DNA of 64,000 bases from Ruminococcaceae bacterium UBA1767 (GTDB lineage: Bacteria > Bacillota > Clostridia > Oscillospirales > Acutalibacteraceae). Made by a program: the position numbers and the translations under genes. The stretch lies in the NCBI GenBank assembly GCA_002315505.1, contig DCGX01000023.1, positions 1-64,000 of the forward strand, read 5' to 3'. Positions 43,020 to 51,439 of the stretch are shown here, in pieces. Under the pieces are notes generated by a model. That model was given only the letters and a program-made list of their open reading frames with translations, did no database searches and had not been told where the DNA came from. Position 1 is the first letter of the stretch. The number at the start of each line of letters is the position of its first letter.

Positions 43020-43668
43020 AAGAATAATCGCTTTTGTTGCATCTTTGGCAGTTATACTTGGCCTTATGAATTGTGGTTCATCTTATGCATGGTTTGTAAC
43101 ATCGTTTACAAAAGAGCAGTCAATTTCTATTCTCACGGTCAGCAGTGTTCATTCCGCATATCTGACAGACCTTGAAAGCTCAGAAACAAATATTATTATG
43201 CAGGGCGATAATCTTATCAGCCTTGACGGCAGAGATGCTGTTTTAAAAATCGAAAACAAATCAACAACCGATACACAGCTCAGAATTTCAATTGAGTATA
43301 CCAGCTATGCGTCGGGCTTACGTCGTCAGGTAAAATACAGAGGCGATGAAACAGACGATATTGAAGTAAAATTTGCAAACGGCAGCTGGGTTAAGAATTT
43401 CAACGCAGCGGATGAATGCCTCTTCTATTATATGGGTGAGGAATATCACGGTGATAAAACAATTGATTCTATTAACGATGTTCCTTCAATTACTCCGCAG
43501 GAAGGTATTATCGAAGCAATTTCAAGCATTGCATATAAGGACACAATCTCATATGCTTATTCGGGACAGAAGATTAATGTTACCGTCAAGTTTGAGATGA
43601 AGCAGGCAGATAATATCACATGGCAGGCAATTGATTCTTACGAAATTTCGGGAACTGCAAATGCGTAA
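43012..43668 (+). CDS. TasA/camelysin-like secreted protein 4
   Basis: A 218-residue precursor with a signal ending CGSSYAWFVTS and a soluble beta-rich part. A Cys lies four residues before the AWF motif, which also leaves a weak lipobox-like look (LMNC). The ATG has GAAAGGAAG upstream and overlaps the end of peptidase copy 3 by 8 bases; its own end overlaps peptidase copy 4. Confidence 0.8.
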   Translation: MTKRIIAFVASLAVILGLMNCGSSYAWFVTSFTKEQSISILTVSSVHSAYLTDLESSETNIIMQGDNLISLDGRDAVLKIENKSTTDTQLRISIEYTSYASGLRRQVKYRGDETDDIEVKFANGSWVKNFNAADECLFYYMGEEYHGDKTIDSINDVPSITPQEGIIEAISSIAYKDTISYAYSGQKINVTVKFEMKQADNITWQAIDSYEISGTANA

Positions 43669-44179
43669 AATCAGTTTAAGGAGCATATTGTTCAATATGC
43701 TTGCAATAATAACTGCTATTTCAGTTGTATTTGTATTGTTTAATTTAGTTACGGGTGCAAAAGGTTATGCGGTTACGAGTGACAGCATGAAGGACACCTT
43801 TAACAGGGGCGATGTTGTTTTTTCAAGACCGTGCAACTTTGAAGAGCTGAAGGTCGGGGATATAGTGACCGTAGGTGTAGCTGATTCCGATGGCTATTTT
43901 ACACACAGGATTGTCGATATTGATTCTGAAAAGAAGACAGTAACGACTAAGGGTGATAATAATAATTCCGTTGACCCGATGGACACGGCATCCTCACAGA
44001 TTGTCGGAAAGGTCTGGTACAGCGTTCCGCTTTTGGGTTATCTGTCAATTTATCTGGCAGGACTTACACGTACAACCGGGTTGATAATTCTTGCAACAAT
44101 TGCGGTTGCATTGATTTCAATTAATTTTATTTTAGAAAAAAAACAGAAAAGGAGAGATAACGACAATGAGCAAAATTAA
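43661..44179 (+). CDS. Signal peptidase I, SipW type, copy 4
   Basis: A 172-residue peptidase: Ser in VTSDSMKDTFNRGDVV, LKVGDIVTVG, His in FTHRI, KGDNNNSVDP, and two end membrane segments. The start codon overlaps the stop of the previous gene and has little ribosome site of its own, so it is probably translated by coupling. It overlaps the next TasA-like gene by 14 bases. Confidence 0.88.
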   Translation: MRKISLRSILFNMLAIITAISVVFVLFNLVTGAKGYAVTSDSMKDTFNRGDVVFSRPCNFEELKVGDIVTVGVADSDGYFTHRIVDIDSEKKTVTTKGDNNNSVDPMDTASSQIVGKVWYSVPLLGYLSIYLAGLTRTTGLIILATIAVALISINFILEKKQKRRDNDNEQN

Positions 44180-44798
44180 AAAATATTCTGCAACAGTAAT
44201 GGTCTTTATGCTTGCATTATGCGTCGCTTACTTTTCTGTAATGTCACCGACCTCCGCATGGTATTACGAAAGCGGAGTAATCGACAGCGGAGATGCTTTC
44301 GTTTTCGGTGATTTATCGGTTAATACTAAGTTTACCGTCAAAAATCCTGTTTACTTTGATGCAGCAACCAAGCTCGCTGACGAAGATGAAGCTATGTTTG
44401 ATGACGTAATCAGCATTGACAGTGTTGAGGTTAAAAACAGTGGTACTGTTCCTGCAAGAGTTTATGTCGATTTCAAAGAGAACGACGGAAAAGATGCAGT
44501 AAAGTGGTTCGTTTATACGGACGATATGCTTGTAAACAACAGCGTTAAGGAAACTATTAAAGCAAACTTAACGGAGCTTTCCGACGAGGCATTGATGGAA
44601 TACAATGTCGGCAAGGATGGTAATTCAGGTAAGTATATTCTTCTTCAGCCGAACGAAACAATTGACGTGAAGGTTGCAACATGGGTTGAATATGACGAAG
44701 TTGAAGAAATGATTAAGGGCGGCACAGCAGAGAATTCATATGATGTTGAGTTGACACTTATTGCTACACAGGATATTGACGGAGCTATAAAACGATAA
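44166..44798 (+). CDS. TasA/camelysin-like secreted protein 5
   Basis: A 210-residue precursor whose signal ends SPTSAWYYES, an AWY variant of the AWF motif. The mature part is acidic, with VKNPVYFDAATKLADEDEAMFDDVISIDSVEVKNSGTVPARVYVDFK-type beta strands, as in camelysin domains. It follows peptidase copy 4 with overlap, in the same coupled run. Confidence 0.78.
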   Translation: MSKIKKYSATVMVFMLALCVAYFSVMSPTSAWYYESGVIDSGDAFVFGDLSVNTKFTVKNPVYFDAATKLADEDEAMFDDVISIDSVEVKNSGTVPARVYVDFKENDGKDAVKWFVYTDDMLVNNSVKETIKANLTELSDEALMEYNVGKDGNSGKYILLQPNETIDVKVATWVEYDEVEEMIKGGTAENSYDVELTLIATQDIDGAIKR

Positions 44799-44813
44799 AA
44801 AGAGGTGAAGGGA

Positions 44814-45428
44814 ATGTCAGTAAAAATCAAAAGAAAATCCGCTGTAATTATTGTTGCAGTGATTGCTGTTATTGCAATAGTCGGCAGTTCTTTTGCTTGG
44901 TTTGTGACTAACAGCTCCCTTTCTCAGAAATTCATAGTTTCTGGTTTTGATTTTACGGGCGATGTTTATTTTGCTTCAAACGGCAAAAAGACAGATGCAA
45001 AAAACTATATTGATGAAGACGGATTGTATACATTGAGCCTTAACGAGAGCGATGTAAATTACATCGGAAACCTGAGAGTTACTGTTAACAAAACAGGCAG
45101 TAAGGCTTGCGTGAGAGTCAGAATGGCTTATGAATACAATACTGCTGACGGTAAGGTAGAACAGTTTATAACTAACCTGCCGTACAAGTTTAATTCAGAC
45201 TGGTACGATAATCGTGATGTTGATTATTGCGTTTATTACAGAGGTGCTGATTCAAAGGGTAAAGCTGATTTCAGCAGTGAGGAATTAATCAGCGGTTTTG
45301 ATAAATCTGAATTGAATACTGCGGGATTGGATGTTAATTCAAAAGTTAGAGTAATGATTGAAATTGATGCGGTACAGGTAAACCGTTATCCGCAGATGTG
45401 GAACATAGAAAAATTACCTTGGAAATAA
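44814..45428 (+). CDS. TasA/camelysin-like secreted protein 6
   Basis: A 204-residue precursor with signal end GSSFAWFVTN and a camelysin-like beta domain (IGNLRVTVNKTGSKACVRVRMAYEYN, SKVRVMIEIDAVQVNRYP). The ATG at 44814 follows AGAGGTGA. It is the last of the six AWF/AWY proteins in the locus. Confidence 0.8.
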   Translation: MSVKIKRKSAVIIVAVIAVIAIVGSSFAWFVTNSSLSQKFIVSGFDFTGDVYFASNGKKTDAKNYIDEDGLYTLSLNESDVNYIGNLRVTVNKTGSKACVRVRMAYEYNTADGKVEQFITNLPYKFNSDWYDNRDVDYCVYYRGADSKGKADFSSEELISGFDKSELNTAGLDVNSKVRVMIEIDAVQVNRYPQMWNIEKLPWK

Positions 45429-45443
45429 TGGAAGTGGATTTTT

Positions 45444-46289
45444 ATGTCCGATAAGAAAACGATGCCTGCGTCAGAAAAATCTGCCGCAGGCAAAAATAAT
45501 TTAAAGGCAAAAAAACAGGCGGAAAAGAATGCCCAAAAAATTATTGATGAAAAATTAAAAAAGAAAAAGCAACAGGCAAAACGAAGTCACGAAATTCAGG
45601 AGCAGAGAAAAAAGCAAAAAGAAACTGAGCAAAAAAAGCAACTGAAGGAGGAGCTTTGTAGACAAAAGCTCTTAAAGAAAATTCAGGCAAAAGAAAACAT
45701 AAGAAAAGCATATAAAAAATTCAGATATTATACAAGTGCTGAATTTTTAGTGAAAGTGAATTATAAAAAAGTTTTTCTTTATATTATTCTTCTGGTTGTA
45801 GCAGTAATTACAGGAATAGTGATACTTGTAAATTCTGTATTTATGAATGTACCGACCGCTATACGCAATGAAGAATTCAGCGGAAAATTTGAAAGCGACA
45901 CGTCAGCGACAGAAAGCATTCTTAACAAACAGCAAAAAAATGTAATGGTGAAGCTGCTGCGTGAAAAGGGTTGCAAGGATTTTGATTTTTACATAAATTC
46001 AGTTGTAGAAATTGATGACAAATTCAGGACTAATTCACTTATGTTCGGAAATATGTCCGACTATGTTTTGGTTGCAACGATTTATGACAATGACGGAACG
46101 GTGCTTTATCGTTCGCTCGGATTAAAACCGAACAAAGAAATTAACGAAGCAACATTCTTTGATGAAATGGAATACGGACAGCACAACGTCAAGGTTGCTG
46201 TCAATGCATATAATAAAAAAACATACGAAAAAATCGGCACAAAATTTGCTGAACTTTCGTTGACAATCGGTGTGGATTTTGATGAATAA
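45444..46289 (+). CDS. Single-pass membrane protein with Lys/Gln-rich cytoplasmic coil and outer beta domain
   Basis: A 281-residue protein. Residues 1-105 are highly charged (runs such as KLKKKKQQAKRSHEIQEQRKKQ) and likely form a coil in the cytoplasm. One membrane segment spans about 110-130. The outer part has LVATIYDNDGTVLYRSLGLKPNKEI and a YGQHNVKVAVNAYN strand. The next protein shares this outer pattern. The charged coil resembles the tail of the DUF2357-like protein, so contact between them across the inner membrane face is conceivable. No family recognised. Confidence 0.7.
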   Translation: MSDKKTMPASEKSAAGKNNLKAKKQAEKNAQKIIDEKLKKKKQQAKRSHEIQEQRKKQKETEQKKQLKEELCRQKLLKKIQAKENIRKAYKKFRYYTSAEFLVKVNYKKVFLYIILLVVAVITGIVILVNSVFMNVPTAIRNEEFSGKFESDTSATESILNKQQKNVMVKLLREKGCKDFDFYINSVVEIDDKFRTNSLMFGNMSDYVLVATIYDNDGTVLYRSLGLKPNKEINEATFFDEMEYGQHNVKVAVNAYNKKTYEKIGTKFAELSLTIGVDFDE

Positions 46290-46770
46290 ATCGAAGAAGG
46301 ACAACAGAATAATTCTTATCATTGTTCTTGCCGTTGTTACTGTTGTTGTCTCAACGATTGCAGTAACAGGAAAGGCAACATCCCTTCTGCTGATGTTTAC
46401 AAAACACGGCACTGTCGAGGACGGTGTATTGTCGGGAGTTTCGGAGCATATTACGGATGTTCCCGATGGTGAGGTAAGATTTCTGATAAATAAAAGCATT
46501 ACCTTCAAAAACAGCTTTTCACGTGGTGACGTTATGCTTGAGAATCCCGAAAGCGGAGAATATGTGCTGAAATTTTTGTTTTATTCGCCTGAGGGAAAGC
46601 TGATTTACACCTCCCCTCTTATTTCACCGGGTCAATGTCTTGCAGAGGATAAATTGTCTGCGACTCTGAACGCCGGAGAATATCAATGTGCGTATTCTGC
46701 ACAGGCATATGACGGCGATAATTTTATGGGAGAAGTAACCGGAATAGTGAAAATTCGTATAGGCTCATAA
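46282..46770 (+). CDS. Single-pass membrane protein, outer domain related to the preceding protein
   Basis: A 162-residue protein with a membrane segment at about residues 12-31 and an outer domain with LKFLFYSPEGKLIYTSPLISPGQCL and AGEYQCAYSAQAYDGDNFMGEV. The order (strand, G-x-x-x-Y-x-S, L-x-P, then a Y-rich strand) matches the outer part of the preceding protein. The ATG at 46282 overlaps that gene by 8 bases. Function unknown; likely a pair. Confidence 0.7.
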   Translation: MNKSKKDNRIILIIVLAVVTVVVSTIAVTGKATSLLLMFTKHGTVEDGVLSGVSEHITDVPDGEVRFLINKSITFKNSFSRGDVMLENPESGEYVLKFLFYSPEGKLIYTSPLISPGQCLAEDKLSATLNAGEYQCAYSAQAYDGDNFMGEVTGIVKIRIGS

Positions 46771-46782
46771 AGGAGATTTATG

Positions 46783-48231
46783 ATGAAAAAATTTGATGTT
46801 ATTTGTGAAAATGTCAGTGAAAAAATAAAGCTCGGAAGTCATAAAGCTAATGATAAAAGTTCAAAGCTGTCGAATGGATTTTTTGATAATCAAAAGGCTA
46901 ACATTGCCTTGATTCTGGTTGTGGCTTTTGTTAGTTTTTTTCTGATGTTTCTGATGAACACCAGTACACCTTATGTTGCAGAGGATTTTGACTATCACTA
47001 CATATTTGCCGATGACGGCAGAAAGGTAACGGATGAGAGAATAGAATCCATCTCGGATATTGTTACTTCAATGAAGGCGCATTATCACACAATGAACGGA
47101 AGAATTGTTACACATTCAATTGTTCAGCTGATTATGATGCTTGATAAAAAGGCAGTATTCAATGTTGCAAACTCACTGATGTACGTGATTTTTACCCTTC
47201 TTATTTATAAGCACTGCATTGGAAAATCGAAGAAGCAGAACGCACTTGTGTTTTTGTTTATAAATCTGTCAATATGGGCCTTCACACCGCAATGGGGACT
47301 TACAACAGTATGGCTTCTCGGTAGTGTTAATTATCTTTGGATGTCAGCGGTAAGACTTTTGTTTCTGCTTGTTTTCCGACTTTATGCAGAGGATGGCGAA
47401 GACAAATTCCCGATAATAAAAACAATTCTCATGTTGTTCCTCGGCTTTGCGTCAGGTAATTCAAGCGAGAATATGAGTGCCGCACTGGTTGGCGTGACTG
47501 TGCTGTTTTTCATTTTCTGCAGAATTAAGCATTACAGCTTCAGACCATGGTTTATTACGTCATTTATCGGTCTTATGGCAGGTTATTGCTTTATGTTTTT
47601 TGCACCGGCGAACAGCGGAAGAATCGCTAAAGGCGGAAATTCATTGCTTTCAAGACTTGCGAGTATTCCTGCGAATGCGATTTATTATCTTGCACCGCTT
47701 GTATGCATCGGAATAATCGCAATTGTGATTTTATTCAACAATAATAAAGAAAGAAAAATCGGCATATCATTTATTTATTTCCTCGGTGCTGTGGGCGGAG
47801 CAGGTGTAATGGTTGCAATTCCTTTTTTTCCGCAGAGAGCATGGTTCGGAATTATTATGTATTCAATAATGTCGGTAGGCATTTTGTTAAATCAGATTAA
47901 ATTACACGATAAGCTCGTTGTAAGACAGCTTGTTTCTCTTGCAGCTGCATTCTGTTGCGTCTGGACGATGATGGATTATCTTAAAGCCAAACAGAGCGCA
48001 AATGAATATATGGAAGTATGGAACGAGCGAATTGAGTATATGGAGGAGCAGAGAGCGCTCGGAAATACAGACCTTGAATTTGCAAGTATGCGTCTGATAA
48101 ATGAACATGCGCCGTTGTTCAGCTGGACAGATATCGGCACGGATGATAATGACCCTCAGCACATCAGCATTGCACAGTATTTCAATCTCAACAGTGTTGA
48201 CTGGAACGGAAAAAATATCATAATTGAATAA
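46783..48231 (+). CDS. Polytopic membrane protein, DUF6056/GT-C glycosyltransferase-like
   Basis: A 482-residue protein with about ten membrane segments and a soluble C-terminal tail. After the first membrane segment comes AEDFDYHYIFADDGRK, and then HYHTMNGRIVTHSIVQLI, which recalls the Asp-containing first loop of GT-C transferases and DUF6056 proteins. These often move sugars from lipid carriers onto surface molecules. With the glycosyltransferase downstream it may glycosylate the fibre or adhesin proteins. Two ATGs are adjacent; 46783 is better spaced from AGGAG than 46780. Confidence 0.65.
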   Translation: MKKFDVICENVSEKIKLGSHKANDKSSKLSNGFFDNQKANIALILVVAFVSFFLMFLMNTSTPYVAEDFDYHYIFADDGRKVTDERIESISDIVTSMKAHYHTMNGRIVTHSIVQLIMMLDKKAVFNVANSLMYVIFTLLIYKHCIGKSKKQNALVFLFINLSIWAFTPQWGLTTVWLLGSVNYLWMSAVRLLFLLVFRLYAEDGEDKFPIIKTILMLFLGFASGNSSENMSAALVGVTVLFFIFCRIKHYSFRPWFITSFIGLMAGYCFMFFAPANSGRIAKGGNSLLSRLASIPANAIYYLAPLVCIGIIAIVILFNNNKERKIGISFIYFLGAVGGAGVMVAIPFFPQRAWFGIIMYSIMSVGILLNQIKLHDKLVVRQLVSLAAAFCCVWTMMDYLKAKQSANEYMEVWNERIEYMEEQRALGNTDLEFASMRLINEHAPLFSWTDIGTDDNDPQHISIAQYFNLNSVDWNGKNIIIE

Positions 48232-48244
48232 AGGAATTTTCAAT

Positions 48245-48400
48245 ATGGATAATAAAAATTCTGACGAAACCGCCAAAAGAGAATTGTATGACAAGCAGGT
48301 TGAAACATTAAAGTTGTTTCTCGAAAAGAAAGCAATCTCACAGGCGCAGTTTGACAAAAGCTATCACGATTTAACCGAAAAAATGGGTTATGGCGAGTAA
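48245..48400 (+). CDS. 51-residue helical protein (SHOCT-like pattern)
   Basis: ATG preceded by AAAGGA; the frame encodes a charged, Lys/Glu-rich helix ending in LKLFLEKKAISQAQFDKSYHDLTEKMGY, close to the pattern of short SHOCT-type oligomerisation segments. It starts 13 bases after the membrane protein and is in the same orientation, so it likely ends that operon. Confidence 0.65.
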   Translation: MDNKNSDETAKRELYDKQVETLKLFLEKKAISQAQFDKSYHDLTEKMGYGE

Positions 48401-48415
48401 TTTGTTGTATAATGA

Positions 48416-48444
48416 TTGACTTTATTTTTTAGGTGTTGTAAAAT
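48416..48444 (+). promoter_or_regulatory. Promoter of the glycosyltransferase gene
   Basis: TTGACT, 17 bases, TAAAAT, right after the 51-residue ORF and 54 bases before the glycosyltransferase start. Confidence 0.65.
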
Positions 48445-48498
48445 ACAATGTGGATGCTCAAAAGGATATTGACAAAATAAAAAATAAGGATAATGTAT

Positions 48499-49461
48499 AT
48501 GAACATACTGGTTTCAGTTGTAATCCCTACGCATAAAAGAGAATTAAAGTATATTAAACGTTCTGTTGAGTCTGTAATCAATCAGACATATACAAACTGG
48601 GAAATTGTAATTGTTGATGACAATAGCAATGAGCCGGAATACAGGACTATGGTCGAGAATTATGTAGCTTCGCTGAACTCAGATAAAATTCATCTTTTCA
48701 AAAACGAAAAGAATCTCGGAGGCTCGTTGACTCGCAACAGAGGAATTGAAGAGTCGAAGGGCGAATATATTTCTTTTCTTGATGATGATGATGCATATCT
48801 CCCGTACAGAGTCGAAGAGATGCTTAATTTTATGGTTAAGAACAACAGTGATATGGCGTTCACAAACCTGCTTATGCGAAACAACAGCGAAAAGGTTGTT
48901 GATTTCCGTGACCACAGCGGTATTGAAGCGACGGACAACGAGTATTTGCTCAGATATCAGCTGACGAAGAATATTTCGGGCACGTCTTCATTTATGTTCA
49001 GAAAATCAGCACTCGAAAAAATCGGTGGATTTAAGGATGCAAAAATGGGACAGGATTTTCATCTTGTAATGCGTTCGATTCAGGGCGACCTGAAGATTGA
49101 TTATCTTAACAGCAATTCCGTTATTATTTATAAACACAGCGACGGCGGTATTTCGCAGGGCAAGAATAAGCTCATCGGTGAAAGAAACCTCTACGAATAC
49201 AAAAAGACGTTTTTCAATATCCTTTCCAAGGACGAGAGAAAGTTTGTTAATTTCAGACATTATGCCGTTATGGTTGTCGCATATTTGCGAAATCGCAATC
49301 CGTTCGGAATGATTGCAATGGGCTTTATGGCTTTTGTGTCGTCACCGAAGTACTTCTTCAAGGAAGTGTTCGGATTCTTTGGCAGAATTAACAGCAAGAG
49401 AAAGTCTGCGGATGAAGTACCGACGCAGAATATGGAACTTCCCGAGACTGTAACAAAATAA
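48499..49461 (+). CDS. Family 2 glycosyltransferase
   Basis: A 320-residue GT-A enzyme that adds a sugar from a nucleotide donor. It has VSVVIPTHKRELKYIKRSVESVINQTYTNWEIVIVDDNS, LGGSLTRNRGI, ISFLDDDDAYLP (the DxD metal motif) and GQDFHLVMRSI (general base region). No clear membrane segment except a weakly hydrophobic stretch near residue 270. Two ATGs; the one at 48499 suits the AAGGA site. Its own promoter allows separate expression from the surface operon. Confidence 0.92.
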   Translation: MNILVSVVIPTHKRELKYIKRSVESVINQTYTNWEIVIVDDNSNEPEYRTMVENYVASLNSDKIHLFKNEKNLGGSLTRNRGIEESKGEYISFLDDDDAYLPYRVEEMLNFMVKNNSDMAFTNLLMRNNSEKVVDFRDHSGIEATDNEYLLRYQLTKNISGTSSFMFRKSALEKIGGFKDAKMGQDFHLVMRSIQGDLKIDYLNSNSVIIYKHSDGGISQGKNKLIGERNLYEYKKTFFNILSKDERKFVNFRHYAVMVVAYLRNRNPFGMIAMGFMAFVSSPKYFFKEVFGFFGRINSKRKSADEVPTQNMELPETVTK

Positions 49462-49523
49462 TGCTGCCAGATTTGTTGTTGAACAGTATTAATTCTATAG
49501 CTAAAAAACAAAAATTAAAATAT

Positions 49524-49556
49524 CTTCGGCGGAGTAATGTCTGCCGAAGTTTTTTG
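49524..49556 (+). terminator. Terminator after the glycosyltransferase gene
   Basis: CTTCGGC (49524-49530) pairs with 49543-49549 and a T run follows. Confidence 0.85.
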
Positions 49557-49627
49557 ATGTATGTTAAAAATAAAATAAATTTATCATAACAAAAAACAGA
49601 AAAAACATGTAATTATTATTTTGATCG

Positions 49628-49636
49628 TGGTATAAT
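49628..49636 (+). promoter_or_regulatory. Extended -10 element for the PHP gene
   Basis: TGGTATAAT, with only a poor -35 match upstream. It lies 78 bases before the start codon. Confidence 0.55.
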
Positions 49637-49713
49637 GCGGACAGGTTTAAAATACCACCAAAAACAAATCGTTTTTATAAGATTAAACAAAATAAAAGAA
49701 AAGGGGTATTGAT

Positions 49714-50751
49714 ATGAAAAAAGTATTGATTGATGAGAGTCTTAATTTTTACAAAGCAAATCTTCACTGCCACTCCACGAATTCTGACGGAACGAAAACT
49801 GTTGAAGAGCTTAAGCGTGACTATATGGCTCACGGATATTCCGTAATTGCTTTTACCGACCACGAAGTTTATGTCAATCACGATGATTTGACTGATGAAA
49901 ATTTCCTTGCACTCAATGGCTATGAGCTTGGAGTAAATGAAGAAAAAACAAGCGAAAGAGAGAGCCGCAAGACCTGCCACATTTGTTATATCGCCATTGA
50001 CAAAAGCACGGATGTAACAGTTTGCTTTAATAAGAACAAAAATCTCGGTCACCACTCGGATTTACATTTTGATAAGCAGAAATATATCGGCTCCCCTGAT
50101 TACGAAAGAGCTTACTCTGGCGAAGGAATAAGTGAAATGATCAGGCTCGGAAGAGAGAACGGCTATTTCGTAACATACAATCATCCGACATGGTCACTTG
50201 AAGCATATCCGCAGTATTCAGAATACCACGGAATGAATGCAATGGAAATGGTGAATTTCGGTTGTGTTATAGCAGGTTATGATGACGACAATGGTCATTG
50301 CTATGACGATTTGCTCAACTGCGGAAATAAGATTTTCTGCATTGCAACTGATGACAACCACAACCGTCATCCCGACTCTGACCCTTCGTGCGATTCTTAT
50401 GGCGGATATACCGTAATCACTGCACCGGAGCTTGAATATTCTCAGATAACAAAGGCACTTGTAAACGGTCAGTTCTACTCATCGACGGGCGACTATATGC
50501 ATTGCGGACCTGAAATAAAATCTCTCGTTCTTGAAGACGGAAAAGTAAAAATCAAAACATCGGATGTGAGGTCAATACAGATAATGCATAATGTTCGCTC
50601 GTGTTCACGTGTTAATGCAGAAAACGGAAAAACAATCAACGAGGCAGAATTCGATGTCAAAGAAGCAAAGTGGTTCCGTCTTGTTGTAACCGATACGGAA
50701 GGCTATAAGGCATATACTAATGCCTATTTTACAGACGAGCTTGGCATGTAA
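49714..50751 (+). CDS. PHP-domain phosphoesterase-like hydrolase
   Basis: A 345-residue soluble protein with the PHP metal motifs: NLHCHSTNSDG, IAFTDHEVY, GYELG (Glu), GYFVTYNHPTW and IATDDNHNRHP. PHP enzymes hydrolyse phosphate esters with a trinuclear metal centre. The last 90 residues form a beta-rich domain. Ribosome site AAAAGGGG. It is transcribed alone, downstream of the surface locus. Confidence 0.88.
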   Translation: MKKVLIDESLNFYKANLHCHSTNSDGTKTVEELKRDYMAHGYSVIAFTDHEVYVNHDDLTDENFLALNGYELGVNEEKTSERESRKTCHICYIAIDKSTDVTVCFNKNKNLGHHSDLHFDKQKYIGSPDYERAYSGEGISEMIRLGRENGYFVTYNHPTWSLEAYPQYSEYHGMNAMEMVNFGCVIAGYDDDNGHCYDDLLNCGNKIFCIATDDNHNRHPDSDPSCDSYGGYTVITAPELEYSQITKALVNGQFYSSTGDYMHCGPEIKSLVLEDGKVKIKTSDVRSIQIMHNVRSCSRVNAENGKTINEAEFDVKEAKWFRLVVTDTEGYKAYTNAYFTDELGM

Positions 50752-50924
50752 ATTATCTTTGTGTATTTGCTTTTATGTTGGATTTGACATTAAACCCATT
50801 TAAAATTTAATGAGGAAGTCTATTATGATTAGAGTTACATAGTAGAATAAAATTACTCTCCCAACAGCTTGAAAAAAGTTGTGGAGGATGATTTTTTCCG
50901 TCAGTAAGTTTTTTAATTAGTATA

Positions 50925-51035
50925 TTAAGTAAAGTCGAATGAAGTGTTTCCACTTGAAACTGCGATAAAATCTGTGCTCGCTTCCTCAGAAGTGTCACTT
51001 TCAAAGTCAAATGCGTCTGCAACCATCTCGTTCAT
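50925..51035 (-). CDS. 36-residue acidic ORF overlapping the previous small ORF (ATGA)
   Basis: Begins at the ATG of an ATGA overlap with the 66-residue ORF and encodes an acidic, Ser/Thr-rich peptide ending GNTSFDFT. It could be translated by coupling, or be the true C-terminus of the upstream ORF reached by a -1 frame change. A run of seven A at about 51060 and a 7-bp hairpin right after it lie at the point where the frames would have to change. Confidence 0.45.
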   Translation of the reverse strand: MNEMVADAFDFESDTSEEASTDFIAVSSGNTSFDFT

Positions 51036-51232
51036 CGTTGATTTCTCAATGAGAAATTTTTTTCGTTAAGACCATCTGCATCCTGACCTTTAACAGGATT
51101 ATTGCATTCAGTTACCTCGATGACTGAGGTGTCTGCGGTCGGGTCTGTGTCTGTCTTGTTGTTCTTACCTAAAGGAGAGAGTGTAACGACTGCTGCGATA
51201 GCTCCGATTGCTGAGATGATGTTTTTTGACAT
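51032..51232 (-). CDS. 66-residue small protein, possibly frameshifted or a peptide precursor
   Basis: ATG at 51232 with AAGGA upstream. The N-terminus MSKNIISAIGAIAAVVTLSPLG is hydrophobic and signal-like; the rest is polar with Asp/Thr and a single Cys. The frame ends in an ATGA overlap with a second small ORF. It is divergent from the radical SAM gene at 51440, so a link as modified-peptide precursor is possible but unproven. Confidence 0.55.
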   Translation of the reverse strand: MSKNIISAIGAIAAVVTLSPLGKNNKTDTDPTADTSVIEVTECNNPVKGQDADGLNEKNFSLRNQR

Positions 51233-51439
51233 AATAGTTCCTTCTTTTTTAGTTTTGTTTTTTTGTCGGTGTCTGTTCCCCTCTGACACCTTTATTATAT
51301 TCAACCGCTGTTTTGATTTGTAATCCAAATTTTACGGCAGTTCTTCAAACAAATTAAGCCTAATATTTATGCAGCATTGACAACATAATTTGTCTGTGAT
51401 ATTATGATTCGGGGATAAATTTTTTACGGAGGTTCGGAA

